Below, one piece after another: positions 16,505 through 24,568 of a DNA stretch of 40,380 nucleotides (its first letter is position 1; the number at the start of each line of letters is the position of its first letter). Below the pieces are notes generated by a model. It saw nothing but the letters and a program-made list of their open reading frames with translations. It did no database searches and had not been told where the DNA came from. Location: the NCBI GenBank assembly GCA_009924095.1, contig RFSG01000013.1, positions 1 through 40,380 of the forward strand, written 5' to 3'. The stretch is from Sphingobacteriia bacterium (GTDB taxonomy: Bacteria > Bacteroidota > Bacteroidia > J057 > RFSG01). The position numbers and the translations under genes were made by a program.

Positions 16505-17086
16505 ATGCATTGGTTACTTAGGTTAGGATTTGGATTAATTTTTATCCCTTGCGTTTATGCAGAATCCTTAACCTTTTCTCTACCTCCAGATTCTATCCCT
16601 GAAAAGGAACCTAAATCATTAAATTCTAAGGATTCTATCCCTTGGCCAAATCCCCGAAAAGCTTGGCAATACTCAGCCTTGATACCGGGAACAGGTCAAC
16701 TTTATAATCGCTCCTATTGGAAAGTCCCAATAATTTATGCTGGCTTAGGAACATTTACTTATCTCATCTTAAAACAACATAGCCAATATTTGGATTATCG
16801 TTTATCTTATTTAGTAAAAAGAGAGAAAAGAATCAACGCTGACCCTTTTCCCGACAATTCTCTTGAGAATGTTAAATCATTTAGAGATTTTCATCGGGAA
16901 ACCAGAGACATGTTGGTTTTATTTGGCACCTTTTGTTATGCGCTTCAAATTATTGAAGCCTATGTGGACGCCCATATGAAACATTTCAACGTGACAGAAG
17001 AGTTAACACTCAGAGTTGATCCCATTTGGATGCAGGATATTCATAACCGACCTATGGCTGGGTTACAAGCAGGTTTTACTTTTTAA
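16505..17086 (+). CDS. DUF5683-domain membrane-associated protein
   Basis: This 193-residue protein opens with a signal peptide or anchor (MHWLLRLGFGLIFIPCVYA). Its core starts PNPRKAWQYSALIPGTGQLYN, then RSYWKVPIIYAGLGTF with a hydrophobic segment, and a later second one (MLVLFGTFCYALQIIEAYVDAH). This pattern is the Bacteroidota DUF5683 family, often found between parB and dapB, as here. The function is unknown; the two hydrophobic stretches suggest an inner-membrane protein. It starts 2 bp after the parB stop and is followed by dapB after 16 bp. Confidence 0.8.
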   Translation: MHWLLRLGFGLIFIPCVYAESLTFSLPPDSIPEKEPKSLNSKDSIPWPNPRKAWQYSALIPGTGQLYNRSYWKVPIIYAGLGTFTYLILKQHSQYLDYRLSYLVKREKRINADPFPDNSLENVKSFRDFHRETRDMLVLFGTFCYALQIIEAYVDAHMKHFNVTEELTLRVDPIWMQDIHNRPMAGLQAGFTF

Positions 17087-17102
17087 AGATATTTTTTACG
17101 AA

Positions 17103-17843
17103 ATGAATTTATTATTGGTAGGATATGGAAAAATGGGCCAGGAAATTTCTAAACTCGCCCTTAGCAAAGGTTTTAATATCTCAGGAATTATTACAGATAA
17201 CCCCAAAGACTGGACACGATTACCCAAACCTGAAAACCAAATTGCAATTGAGTTTACTAATCCCGCTGCTGCTCCACATAATGTTGTTCGCCTTGTAGAA
17301 TTAGGATACCCCGTGGTTTGTGGCACAACGGGGTGGTGGGATCAATTACCCATGATTTCAGAAATTGTAACCCAACATCAAGGAGCCTTAATTTATGGGG
17401 GGAATTTTTCGATCGGTATGAATGTGCTGTTCCAATTAAATGATGTATTGGCAAATTGGATGAATCATTTATCGGATTATGATCCCTATATCCTAGAAAA
17501 ACATCATCGCCATAAAGCTGATGCTCCAGGAGGATCTGCAAGACAATTAAGGGAACAAATATTAGCTGCTTCTACTCATAAATCTCATGCACAGTCGGAA
17601 GCATTTAGAGATCGTCCCCCTTTCCCAGACGAGTTATCTGAAGCTTGGATCAGAGCTGGTGAAATCCCAGGAATTCATGAAGTAGGATATGCTTCTGCTG
17701 CAGATCTAATCGAAATAAAACATACCGCTTTTAATCGGGAAGGATTTGCCGAAGGCGCTTTGAAGGCTGCCCATTGGGCTAAAAATAATAAAGGAGTTTA
17801 TAATTTTTCAGAACTATTAAAAAAGGAATTAAATTTTAAATAA
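17103..17843 (+). CDS. dapB: 4-hydroxy-tetrahydrodipicolinate reductase DapB
   Basis: DapB reduces 4-hydroxy-tetrahydrodipicolinate with NAD(P)H in the diaminopimelate/lysine pathway, feeding peptidoglycan. The Rossmann motif GYGKMG is at 7-12. VVCGTTGWW, GNFSIGMNVLFQL and the catalytic stretch EKHHRHKADAPGGSARQL follow. That last stretch carries the histidine and lysine of the family, with PGGSA replacing the common PSGTA. I chose ATG 17103 (246 residues, normal) over an in-frame ATG at 17016, whose 29 extra residues overlap the previous gene and read nothing like DapB. It converges on the thioesterase gene with a 5-bp gap. Confidence 0.94.
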   Translation: MNLLLVGYGKMGQEISKLALSKGFNISGIITDNPKDWTRLPKPENQIAIEFTNPAAAPHNVVRLVELGYPVVCGTTGWWDQLPMISEIVTQHQGALIYGGNFSIGMNVLFQLNDVLANWMNHLSDYDPYILEKHHRHKADAPGGSARQLREQILAASTHKSHAQSEAFRDRPPFPDELSEAWIRAGEIPGIHEVGYASAADLIEIKHTAFNREGFAEGALKAAHWAKNNKGVYNFSELLKKELNFK

Positions 17844-17848
17844 TAGTA

Positions 17849-18313
17849 TTAGCTAATTATCGGCTGTTGGATAATCACCATGGAACTACTGGCACGGGCA
17901 ACATGAATCTCTTCCGCACCATTAAAGACCCAAATATCCGCTTCACAAAAAGATATCATTCTGCCTTGTTTTAATACCCATCCTACTGCCCGAACCCTAT
18001 CCCCTATTCCCGGGTTTAAATAGGAAATCTTAATCTCTCCGGTTACTACATGCTGATCTTCCCGAACTAAATTAAAAGCAGCAATTCCAGATACAATATC
18101 GCACAAGGAAGCACTAATTCCTCCATGTAAAAAACCTAAAGCTTGCCTTTGAAGGGGTTGAATAGGCATCTCCGCCTCAACATAGCCAGGTTCTACAACT
18201 GTTAATTGTAACCCCAATTGTTGCATAAAATGTTGACCCTTTAACAAGGGTGACAGTCTATCTTTCCATAATGGATTGTTGACCACAAACTCCTGAAGCT
18301 CAGGTTTTCTCAT
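17849..18313 (-). CDS. PaaI-family hotdog thioesterase
   Basis: This 154-residue hotdog-fold protein carries FLHGGISASLCDIVSG (61-76), with the HGG and downstream aspartate typical of the PaaI/YbgC-like 4HBT group. A later GEIKISYLNPG strand fits the fold. Such enzymes hydrolyse acyl-CoA thioesters; the substrate cannot be read from sequence. Its ATG overlaps the carB stop (4 bp, ATGA), so it is translationally coupled to carB. That placement hints at house-cleaning of CoA esters rather than a dedicated pathway, but this is inference. Confidence 0.85.
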   Translation of the reverse strand: MRKPELQEFVVNNPLWKDRLSPLLKGQHFMQQLGLQLTVVEPGYVEAEMPIQPLQRQALGFLHGGISASLCDIVSGIAAFNLVREDQHVVTGEIKISYLNPGIGDRVRAVGWVLKQGRMISFCEADIWVFNGAEEIHVARASSSMVIIQQPIIS

Positions 18314-21123
18314 CTGCTTAAATATAAACTTCTTTCATTATAAGCTTTTACAAAAAACTCATCTTGTAAATCCTCAATAAATAATATCTCTTCTCCTGTA
18401 CTTTTCATTTCAGGTCCTAACTCTTTGGTCACCTCTGGAAATTTGTCATGTGAAAAAACAGGAATTTTAATCGCAAAACCGGTTAATGCAGGAGAAAAAA
18501 TGAAGTCACTAATTTTCTTTGCCCCCAACATTACCAATCCTGCATAATAAACATAAGGCTCTCCATAAGCCTTCGCAATAAAAGGAACTGTTCTCGAAGC
18601 ACGAGGATTTGCTTCAATAACAAATACTTTCTCCCCTTGAATTGCAAATTGAATATTAATCAACCCTTTTACTTCCAATGCCGACGCAATTCTATGGGTA
18701 TATTCTCGTATTTTATCTAACACATTTTGGGAAAGATCGAATGGCGGTAAAACTGCAGATGAATCTCCACTATGTATTCCCGCAGGTTCAATATGTTCCA
18801 TGATCCCAATTACATATTGATCCTTTCCATCACAAATCGCATCACTTTCAGCTTCAATTGCCTTATCTAAAAAATGATCAATTAATACTTTATTACCAGG
18901 TAGATCTTTTAACAAACTAATCACATGCGATTCTAATTCCTCATCATTAATAACGATTTTCATCCCTTGCCCTCCTAATACATAAGAAGGTCTAACTAAA
19001 ACCGGATACCCTACGGAATGCGCAACATCTAAAGCTTCATCGGCAGTTTCTGCAACCCCAAAACTGGGATACGGAATCTCTAATTGTTTTAATAACCTAC
19101 TAAAACTCCCACGGTCTTCAGCAATATCTAAGGATTTAAAAGAAGTTCCGATGATAGGAATTCCATATTGATCTAACTTTTGAGCCAACTTCAACGCTGT
19201 TTGCCCGCCCAGTTGAACGATTACGCCTTCTGGCTTTTCATGTTCAATAATATCAATTACATGCTCCCAATAAAGAGGTTCAAAATAGAGTTTATCAGCA
19301 ACGTTAAAATCAGTAGAAACCGTTTCAGGATTGCAATTAATCATAATCGTTTCATAGCCTGCATCGTTTGCTGCTAAAATTCCATGAACACAACTGTAAT
19401 CAAATTCAATTCCTTGCCCAATTCGATTAGGTCCTGACCCTAATACTACAATCTTTTTTCGGTCAGAAGGCTTAGACTCATTTTCACCCTCAAAGGTGGA
19501 ATAATAATAAGGCGTTTGGGCTTCAAATTCTGCAGCACAAGTATCCACCATTTTATATACCCGATGAATTCCCCTATCTATTCTGTGTTTCCTTACTTCG
19601 GATTCTTTGCATTCTAATAAATGCGCAATCTGACGATCCCCAAAACCAAGCTTTTTGGCTAACAACAATAATTCATCTGGCAGGTTTTCTAATTGATATT
19701 GTTGAATACTCTTTTCCGTAATATCAATATCTTCAATTCTATGCAAAAACCAAGGATCAATTTTAGTGTATTTATAAATGGTTCTTAAGGGCAAGCCTAA
19801 ATGAATGGCATCCTTCACCAAAAATATTCTATCCCAACTTGCCTGCTCCATCCCAATCAATAATTGATCCCGATCTCTTACCTCTTTTCCATCTGCTGAA
19901 ATTCCGTTACGACCAATCTCCAAGGATTGACAAGCTTTTTGCAATGCCTCTGCAAAGGTTCTTCCAATTCCCATTACCTCTCCAACGGATTTCATCTGAA
20001 GTCCTAATTTTCGATTGGCGCCTCTAAACTTATCAAAATTCCATCTCGGAATCTTTACAATCACATAATCTAAAACCGGTTCAAAAAATGCTGATGTGGT
20101 TAACGTAATCTGATTTTTTAACTCATGTAATCTATATCCAATGGCAAGCTTAGCGGATATCTTGGCAATCGGATACCCGGTAGCTTTGGAAGCAAGTGCC
20201 GAAGATCTGGAAACCCGTGGATTAATTTCGATTACAATCATCCTGCTGGATATCGGATCAATCGCAAATTGAACATTACATCCTCCTGCAAATTCTCCCA
20301 TCGCATTCATTACCTGAAATGCAGCAATTCTCATTTGCTGATATTCCTGATCAGATAAAGTCATGGCGGGAGCAACAGTAATTGAATCCCCGGTATGAAT
20401 TCCCATGGGATCAACATTTTCAATGGAACATATCACAACGATATTTCCATCTGCATCTCGCAATAACTCTAACTCATACTCTTTCCATCCAAATACACTT
20501 TCTTCAATTAATACTTCATGCACAGGACTTGCATGCAGTCCCCTGGTTAATGCAGCATCCAATTCATCTTTTGTATGAACAAATCCTCCCCCTGTTCCCC
20601 CGAGGGTATAGGAAGGTCTAATCACCAGTGGAAACCCTATTTCTTGCGCGACTTCTTTTGCTTCTAAAAATGAGGTTGCGATTCGGGACCGAGGTACATC
20701 TAATTTAATTTGATGCATCATCTGCCGAAATAATTCCCGATCCTCAGCTCGCTGAATGGCTAATATATCAACCCCAATTAATCGTACCCCATATTTCTCC
20801 CATATACCCGCTTTATCACATTCCATGCATAGATTAAGTGCCGTCTGTCCGCCCATCGTAGGTAATACCGCATCTATTTTCCGCTCTTTTAAAATCTTAA
20901 TGATTGAAGCACGCGTTAAGGGCCACAAATAAACATGATCAGCTGTGACCGAGTCGGTCATTATAGTTGCTGGATTGGAATTAATTAGAGATACCTCTAT
21001 TCCTTCCTCTCGTAATGATCTCGATGCTTGAGATCCAGAATAATCAAATTCACATGCTTGACCAATTATGATTGGCCCACTTCCAATGATGAGTACGGAA
21101 CGTATTGAAGTATCTAATGGCAT
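18310..21123 (-). CDS. carB: Carbamoyl-phosphate synthase large subunit (short form)
   Basis: CarB makes carbamoyl phosphate from bicarbonate, ammonia (from CarA) and two ATP, for pyrimidines and arginine. Both duplicated halves are visible. The first opens with IIGSGPIIIGQACEFDYSG (about 13) and carries RPSYTLGGTGGG and EINPRVSRSSALASKATGYP. The second opens with VLGSGPNRIGQGIEFDYS and carries RPSYVLGGQGM and EANPRASRTVPFIAKAYG. The oligomerisation domain lies between them. The protein ends at 937 residues with FVKAYNERSLYLSR, just after the second ATP-grasp unit. The ~130-residue MGS-like allosteric domain found in E. coli CarB (1073 residues) is therefore absent; similar short CarBs are, to my recollection, common in Bacteroidota. 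It starts 13 bp after the HAD gene. carA is not in the window. Confidence 0.95.
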   Translation of the reverse strand: MPLDTSIRSVLIIGSGPIIIGQACEFDYSGSQASRSLREEGIEVSLINSNPATIMTDSVTADHVYLWPLTRASIIKILKERKIDAVLPTMGGQTALNLCMECDKAGIWEKYGVRLIGVDILAIQRAEDRELFRQMMHQIKLDVPRSRIATSFLEAKEVAQEIGFPLVIRPSYTLGGTGGGFVHTKDELDAALTRGLHASPVHEVLIEESVFGWKEYELELLRDADGNIVVICSIENVDPMGIHTGDSITVAPAMTLSDQEYQQMRIAAFQVMNAMGEFAGGCNVQFAIDPISSRMIVIEINPRVSRSSALASKATGYPIAKISAKLAIGYRLHELKNQITLTTSAFFEPVLDYVIVKIPRWNFDKFRGANRKLGLQMKSVGEVMGIGRTFAEALQKACQSLEIGRNGISADGKEVRDRDQLLIGMEQASWDRIFLVKDAIHLGLPLRTIYKYTKIDPWFLHRIEDIDITEKSIQQYQLENLPDELLLLAKKLGFGDRQIAHLLECKESEVRKHRIDRGIHRVYKMVDTCAAEFEAQTPYYYSTFEGENESKPSDRKKIVVLGSGPNRIGQGIEFDYSCVHGILAANDAGYETIMINCNPETVSTDFNVADKLYFEPLYWEHVIDIIEHEKPEGVIVQLGGQTALKLAQKLDQYGIPIIGTSFKSLDIAEDRGSFSRLLKQLEIPYPSFGVAETADEALDVAHSVGYPVLVRPSYVLGGQGMKIVINDEELESHVISLLKDLPGNKVLIDHFLDKAIEAESDAICDGKDQYVIGIMEHIEPAGIHSGDSSAVLPPFDLSQNVLDKIREYTHRIASALEVKGLINIQFAIQGEKVFVIEANPRASRTVPFIAKAYGEPYVYYAGLVMLGAKKISDFIFSPALTGFAIKIPVFSHDKFPEVTKELGPEMKSTGEEILFIEDLQDEFFVKAYNERSLYLSR

Positions 21124-21136
21124 CTTAAAATCAAAA

Positions 21137-21784
21137 TCAATTTAAATTAAACTGTTGCTTAAAAGATTCAACCCAGGTTTCATCTTCTACAAATAAAGTA
21201 TGAATTCCCAAGGATTGAGCCGCATGAATATGTTGCAAGGAATCCTCAATATATAAGGTTTCTTCTGGTTTAATATTTTGTTCCGCCAGTACCCTATTAA
21301 AAATGTTTAAATCTGGTTTTCGTAATCCTACTTGTTGAGAAAAATAACAATGTTCAAAATGAGAAAACATCTTTTCGCATTCGGGTAATAAATACTGGTA
21401 ATGAATTTCATTCGTGTTACTCAATAAAAACAATCTATAATTCAAGGATAATTGTTTAATCATTTCCTCTCGACCCACAATTAATCCATTCAGCATAGAA
21501 TTCCAAACCTGAAAAAATTCTTCTTTCTCTGCCTTTAAAAAGAATTTTTCTTTCATTCTTTCGAAAAATTCTGCTGGCGTAATTTGTCCTATTTCCAATA
21601 ATGAAAATAATGGATCTTGATATCCTCTGGAATAGGCAACCCCTTCTCCGGTATGCGCAGGGTCTTTTAAGGATTCCATTCCTCTTTCAACAGCAGTATA
21701 ATCAATGGAATATAATACCCCACCTAAATCAAATATTAGGTTCTTAACTTTAGGGATTGGAGGATTCATGGAAATTAGGTTCAT
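21137..21784 (-). CDS. HAD-superfamily hydrolase (subfamily IA)
   Basis: This 215-residue cytosolic phosphatase-like protein has motif I FDLGGVLYSID with nucleophile D19, motif II LLSNTNE, the motif III lysine in GLRKPD, and motif IV YIEDSLQHIHAAQSLG. A helical cap follows motif I. The DxG form of motif I is normal for YihX-like members. The substrate is unknown; sugar phosphates or nucleotides are typical. ATG 21784 overlaps the small four-cysteine gene by 35 bp. An internal ATG at 21769 would still overlap by 20 bp, so translational coupling is likely either way. It reads directly into carB. Confidence 0.85.
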   Translation of the reverse strand: MNLISMNPPIPKVKNLIFDLGGVLYSIDYTAVERGMESLKDPAHTGEGVAYSRGYQDPLFSLLEIGQITPAEFFERMKEKFFLKAEKEEFFQVWNSMLNGLIVGREEMIKQLSLNYRLFLLSNTNEIHYQYLLPECEKMFSHFEHCYFSQQVGLRKPDLNIFNRVLAEQNIKPEETLYIEDSLQHIHAAQSLGIHTLFVEDETWVESFKQQFNLN

Positions 21785-21926
21785 ACCCAGGACAATAAAT
21801 AATGGGTTGAGGTGGATATTTTAAAAACCGTTTATCCACCTGATAACGTTGGCACAATAAAAAACGACTTCCCCTGGTATTTGTCACCCATTTAACGTGA
21901 AGACAGTGACTACATAGGCTGTTCAC
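21750..21926 (-). CDS. Small four-cysteine, zinc-ribbon-like protein (conserved, unknown function)
   Basis: The 165-bp gap before the HAD gene holds a 58-codon frame, GTG 21926 to TAA 21750. Its first half reads MNSLCSHCLHVKW and continues through GSRFLLC; the second half reads KYPPQPIIYCPGYE. Cysteines fall at 5, 8, 25 and 45, a CxxC...C...C pattern suited to one metal. The GS(R/T)FLLC and (F)xKYPPxPV/IxxCxGY blocks match my memory of short uncharacterised proteins of many bacteria, which makes this a real gene rather than chance. The function is unknown. It lies 23 bp after the LuxE-like stop and overlaps the HAD start, so it belongs to the same transcription unit. A TACCTTTG element ends 4 nt before the GTG. 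Confidence 0.78.
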   Translation of the reverse strand: MNSLCSHCLHVKWVTNTRGSRFLLCQRYQVDKRFLKYPPQPIIYCPGYEPNFHESSNP

Positions 21927-21930
21927 ACCA

Positions 21931-21938
21931 CAAAGGTA
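21931..21938 (-). promoter_or_regulatory. -7-like element before small cysteine gene
   Basis: The minus strand reads TACCTTTG, matching TAnnTTTG, in the 23-bp gap after the LuxE-like gene. If used, it would start a nearly leaderless message for the four-cysteine gene, HAD, carB and thioesterase. No TTG element sits at the expected upstream distance. Confidence 0.35.
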
Positions 21939-21949
21939 AGGAGAATATC

Positions 21950-22912
21950 TTAGGCATATAATAAACTACATCCCCTAATCTCCGCAAAATCGGCACGGCC
22001 TAATACTTCAAAACTACCGTCCTCTCCCATTCGTCCAATATCATCGGTTAAGATAAACGCACAAGAATTTTCATTCGCGGGATCTATAATTCTAATTCTT
22101 CCTGTTCTCCCAATTCCCAATTTCCGAAAGGGATTATTAATATCACAAATGCTTACCTCCATCCAGGGGGGTGTAAAAAATCTACCCTCTCCGATAGAGT
22201 ATGCCTGACTCAATAATTCTGTCATCCCATATTCTGAATGAATCTGGGTAACACCACTTTTAGCCTTAAGAATAGAATGTAATTCCTTTCTGGAGATTTC
22301 TTTTCTCCGCCCTTTCATTCCTCCCGTTTCCATAATAATAATCTCAGGTGGAAATGGTTTTTCAATTTGGGCAACAAAATCTATTAGTGCAAAACTTACC
22401 CCTATAATCAATATCGGAACCTGATCTGATACCCCTTTCCATATGGATTGTTCCAGATCTTTAAAATCATCTAAATAAAACCCACTACCCGCCAATCCAA
22501 ATTGATTCATCCAATATTGAACCATATACACCAAGGAAGAACCTGAACGATCTAAATAAGAAGGTAACAAGGCAAGTATCTTAACTCCGCCTTTTTCTAA
22601 ATCAGGATAAAAATATTTGAACCCTGCCATAAGGGAAGAATGATAAATTTCTATATCATCCACATAATGTTGGGAAGATTTTTCTCCTCCAGTTCCAGAA
22701 CTAGTAAATATTATACTCGGATCCGTTTGGTTAGATAATCTAAAATCCCTGAAAAACCGAATTGGGAAATAGCCAATCCCATCTGCCCATTCAACTGATG
22801 GATTAAATTTTCCTAAAACTTCCTGATTTTCACATTGCCATTTATATAAATTGGCATAATAACTTTTTCGGTATTGAGGATCTGTCCAGGATGCATCAGG
22901 ATTGAATCTCAT
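21950..22912 (-). CDS. LuxE-like acyl-protein synthetase / acyltransferase
   Basis: This 320-residue protein of the LuxE/PaaK-like adenylating fold carries the phosphate-loop FTSSGTGGEKSSQHYV (69-84). The acyl-channel stretch LALLPSYLDRSGSSLVYMV follows, then METGGMKGRRKEISRKEL, the HSEYGMTELLSQ motif, and a C-terminal LTDDIGRMGEDGSFEVLGRAD. LuxE activates fatty acids and passes them to the reductase LuxC. Bacteroidota homologues are widespread without luciferase, and their acyl acceptor is unknown. No luxC-like reductase or acyl carrier protein is in the window. It is first in the minus-strand series and divergent from the OmpA gene across a 271-bp gap. The family is clear; the substrate is not. 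Confidence 0.83.
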   Translation of the reverse strand: MRFNPDASWTDPQYRKSYYANLYKWQCENQEVLGKFNPSVEWADGIGYFPIRFFRDFRLSNQTDPSIIFTSSGTGGEKSSQHYVDDIEIYHSSLMAGFKYFYPDLEKGGVKILALLPSYLDRSGSSLVYMVQYWMNQFGLAGSGFYLDDFKDLEQSIWKGVSDQVPILIIGVSFALIDFVAQIEKPFPPEIIIMETGGMKGRRKEISRKELHSILKAKSGVTQIHSEYGMTELLSQAYSIGEGRFFTPPWMEVSICDINNPFRKLGIGRTGRIRIIDPANENSCAFILTDDIGRMGEDGSFEVLGRADFAEIRGCSLLYA

Positions 22913-23183
22913 CAGTAAAATATTATAAACTATGTTAATTTATTCCTATTAGAAACATGCCAAGTAACATCATTTGTTAATTTGCGGAAATCCTCATATG
23001 AAATGTTCTAATTATCATACAAACAATCATATCCCAAAGTAAACATACAACCCTAATCCTAAAAAATTATTCAAAACTTAAGAAAAATAATATACAAGTA
23101 ATACAATAAATTCTTTATTTTGTACTGTAAAACCGAATTATACTCCCATTCTGAGCTTTATCCAGAATGAATTACCGAAGGCA
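22913..23183. other. Divergent intergenic region with leader stem-loop
   Basis: This is the largest gap in the window, AT-rich, and should hold promoters for the LuxE-like gene (leftward) and the OmpA gene (rightward). TTTATTTTG near 23115-23123 resembles a -7 element one base short. CATTCTG (23147-23153) and CAGAATG (23163-23169) form a 7-bp stem with a 9-nt loop, 14 nt before the OmpA start, which could affect translation. No coding frame was recognised in it. Confidence 0.35.
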
Positions 23184-24446
23184 ATGATGATGAAAAGAAA
23201 TTTTATACTGTTTACATTTTTGTTACTCACGACGTTTCTCGTGCAGGCACAATTACCATACAAGCGCTTAATTCTTGAGCCTTCCTTAGGAGTAACCCAA
23301 GGATATGTTGACGTGCGAAGTAAAGCTAGCTACCTAGCTGGTATTAATGTACGCTATTCCTTATCAAATATTATTTCCATTAATGGAAATGGGTTTGCAG
23401 GTCAAATGAGAAGTTCTAATAAAGATATTTATGACAGAACCTATCGTACTGATTATTTTCAATTCGGCTTACGCGCACATGTTAATTTCGCCAGCTTATT
23501 CGATGTTTACCATTTGACCCATCGTATTAATCCTTATTTTTCTATCGGATTTGCTTATATGTTTGCCAATGCTCGTAAAGCCGCCGCAAAAGATGTTTTG
23601 GCTCAGACTGCATTTGCTTACAAAGGTTGGACATTAAATTACCCTTTTGGTTTTGGTCTTAAAATGTATTTAACCCCAAGATTAGATTTGAATATCTGTA
23701 GTGAATTAGTATATACCCGTTCAGATTCTATTGATGGTCACGTAGCTAACGTATTCTCAGATCCTACGAAAAATAATAAAAACCTCCAATTTAATAACCG
23801 GATTAAAAGTGATATGTACTTTATGTTCACAATCGGATTGTCTATTAAATTCGGTAAAAGAGTACATCGTGAAAATGAACATATTGAGTGGATGCCAAGA
23901 GATTTACGGATCGATCGTATGATTGACTCCTTATATGCAGAAGATTTAAAAATGGCAGATAGAATTGATAGCATATTGCCAGATTTAGATTCCGTTTATC
24001 AGGCACTTACAGTAATGAACGATAATGATATTTATATCAATAATCGTTTAGATACTTTGGGTGAAAGAGTTAATTCATTAGAAAAAGAAATTGCCCAATT
24101 TAAAGCAGCTTGGCCTATTGATTATATCTTCTTTGATTTGGATAAATATATAATTAAACCAAGATTCTATGAGTCCTTATATAATCTTGCTCGTTTGATG
24201 AGAGCCTTCCCTTCTGTTAAAGTAGAAATCATCGGTCATACAGATCCAAGAGCATCCAACGAATATAATGTTCGCTTATCTCGTAATCGTGCTAACGCAG
24301 TTTATCAATTTATGAGATATTACTTCGATATCCCTGAAACCCGTATGCAAATCGGCTATCAAGGAGAAGATTTACAGGTAACGCCTCGTGAAGACGAAAA
24401 AAGCTATTATATGAGTCGTAGAGTAGCCCTTAAATTAATTTATTAA
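23184..24446 (+). CDS. OmpA-family outer-membrane protein
   Basis: This 420-residue protein begins with three ATG codons and a signal peptide (MMMKRNFILFTFLLLTTFLVQAQ). Residues ~25-225 are a beta-barrel-like domain with alternating strands (for example YLAGINVRYSLSN, FQFGLRAHVNF, FMFTIGLSIKFGKR). A helical linker rich in Asp/Leu follows. The C-terminal ~105 residues are an OmpA-like peptidoglycan-binding domain (YIFFDLDKYIIKP, then VEIIGHTDPRASNEYNVRLSRNRANAV). It should tie the outer membrane to the wall. It sits immediately before the polysaccharide export genes (122-bp gap), so it may be co-regulated with them, though such porins are generic in the phylum. Confidence 0.9.
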   Translation: MMMKRNFILFTFLLLTTFLVQAQLPYKRLILEPSLGVTQGYVDVRSKASYLAGINVRYSLSNIISINGNGFAGQMRSSNKDIYDRTYRTDYFQFGLRAHVNFASLFDVYHLTHRINPYFSIGFAYMFANARKAAAKDVLAQTAFAYKGWTLNYPFGFGLKMYLTPRLDLNICSELVYTRSDSIDGHVANVFSDPTKNNKNLQFNNRIKSDMYFMFTIGLSIKFGKRVHRENEHIEWMPRDLRIDRMIDSLYAEDLKMADRIDSILPDLDSVYQALTVMNDNDIYINNRLDTLGERVNSLEKEIAQFKAAWPIDYIFFDLDKYIIKPRFYESLYNLARLMRAFPSVKVEIIGHTDPRASNEYNVRLSRNRANAVYQFMRYYFDIPETRMQIGYQGEDLQVTPREDEKSYYMSRRVALKLIY

Positions 24447-24568
24447 TTCCTTACGGCATTCACATTTCATTAAAGGGATTTAAGTTAATTTACGCATATT
24501 TAATTAGCGGAAATCACTTGTATTCAACCTTACGATTAATCCCCTGTCGAACTTTTCATTTTCTTTCT

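Noticed and set aside
17016..17102. In-frame upstream start for dapB
   Set aside because: The extra 29 residues overlap the DUF5683 gene and have no DapB similarity; MNLLLVGYGKMG at 17103 is the standard start.
14663..17102. parS site near parAB
   Set aside because: No sequence close to TGTTTCACGTGAAACA was found around parAB by eye; only weak partial matches occur.
21810..21841. Nine-base inverted repeat AGGTGGATA ... TATCCACCT, looking like an attenuator before carB
   Set aside because: It lies within the coding frame of the small four-cysteine gene, and the repeat follows from its codons; no U-tract or alternative pairing was seen.
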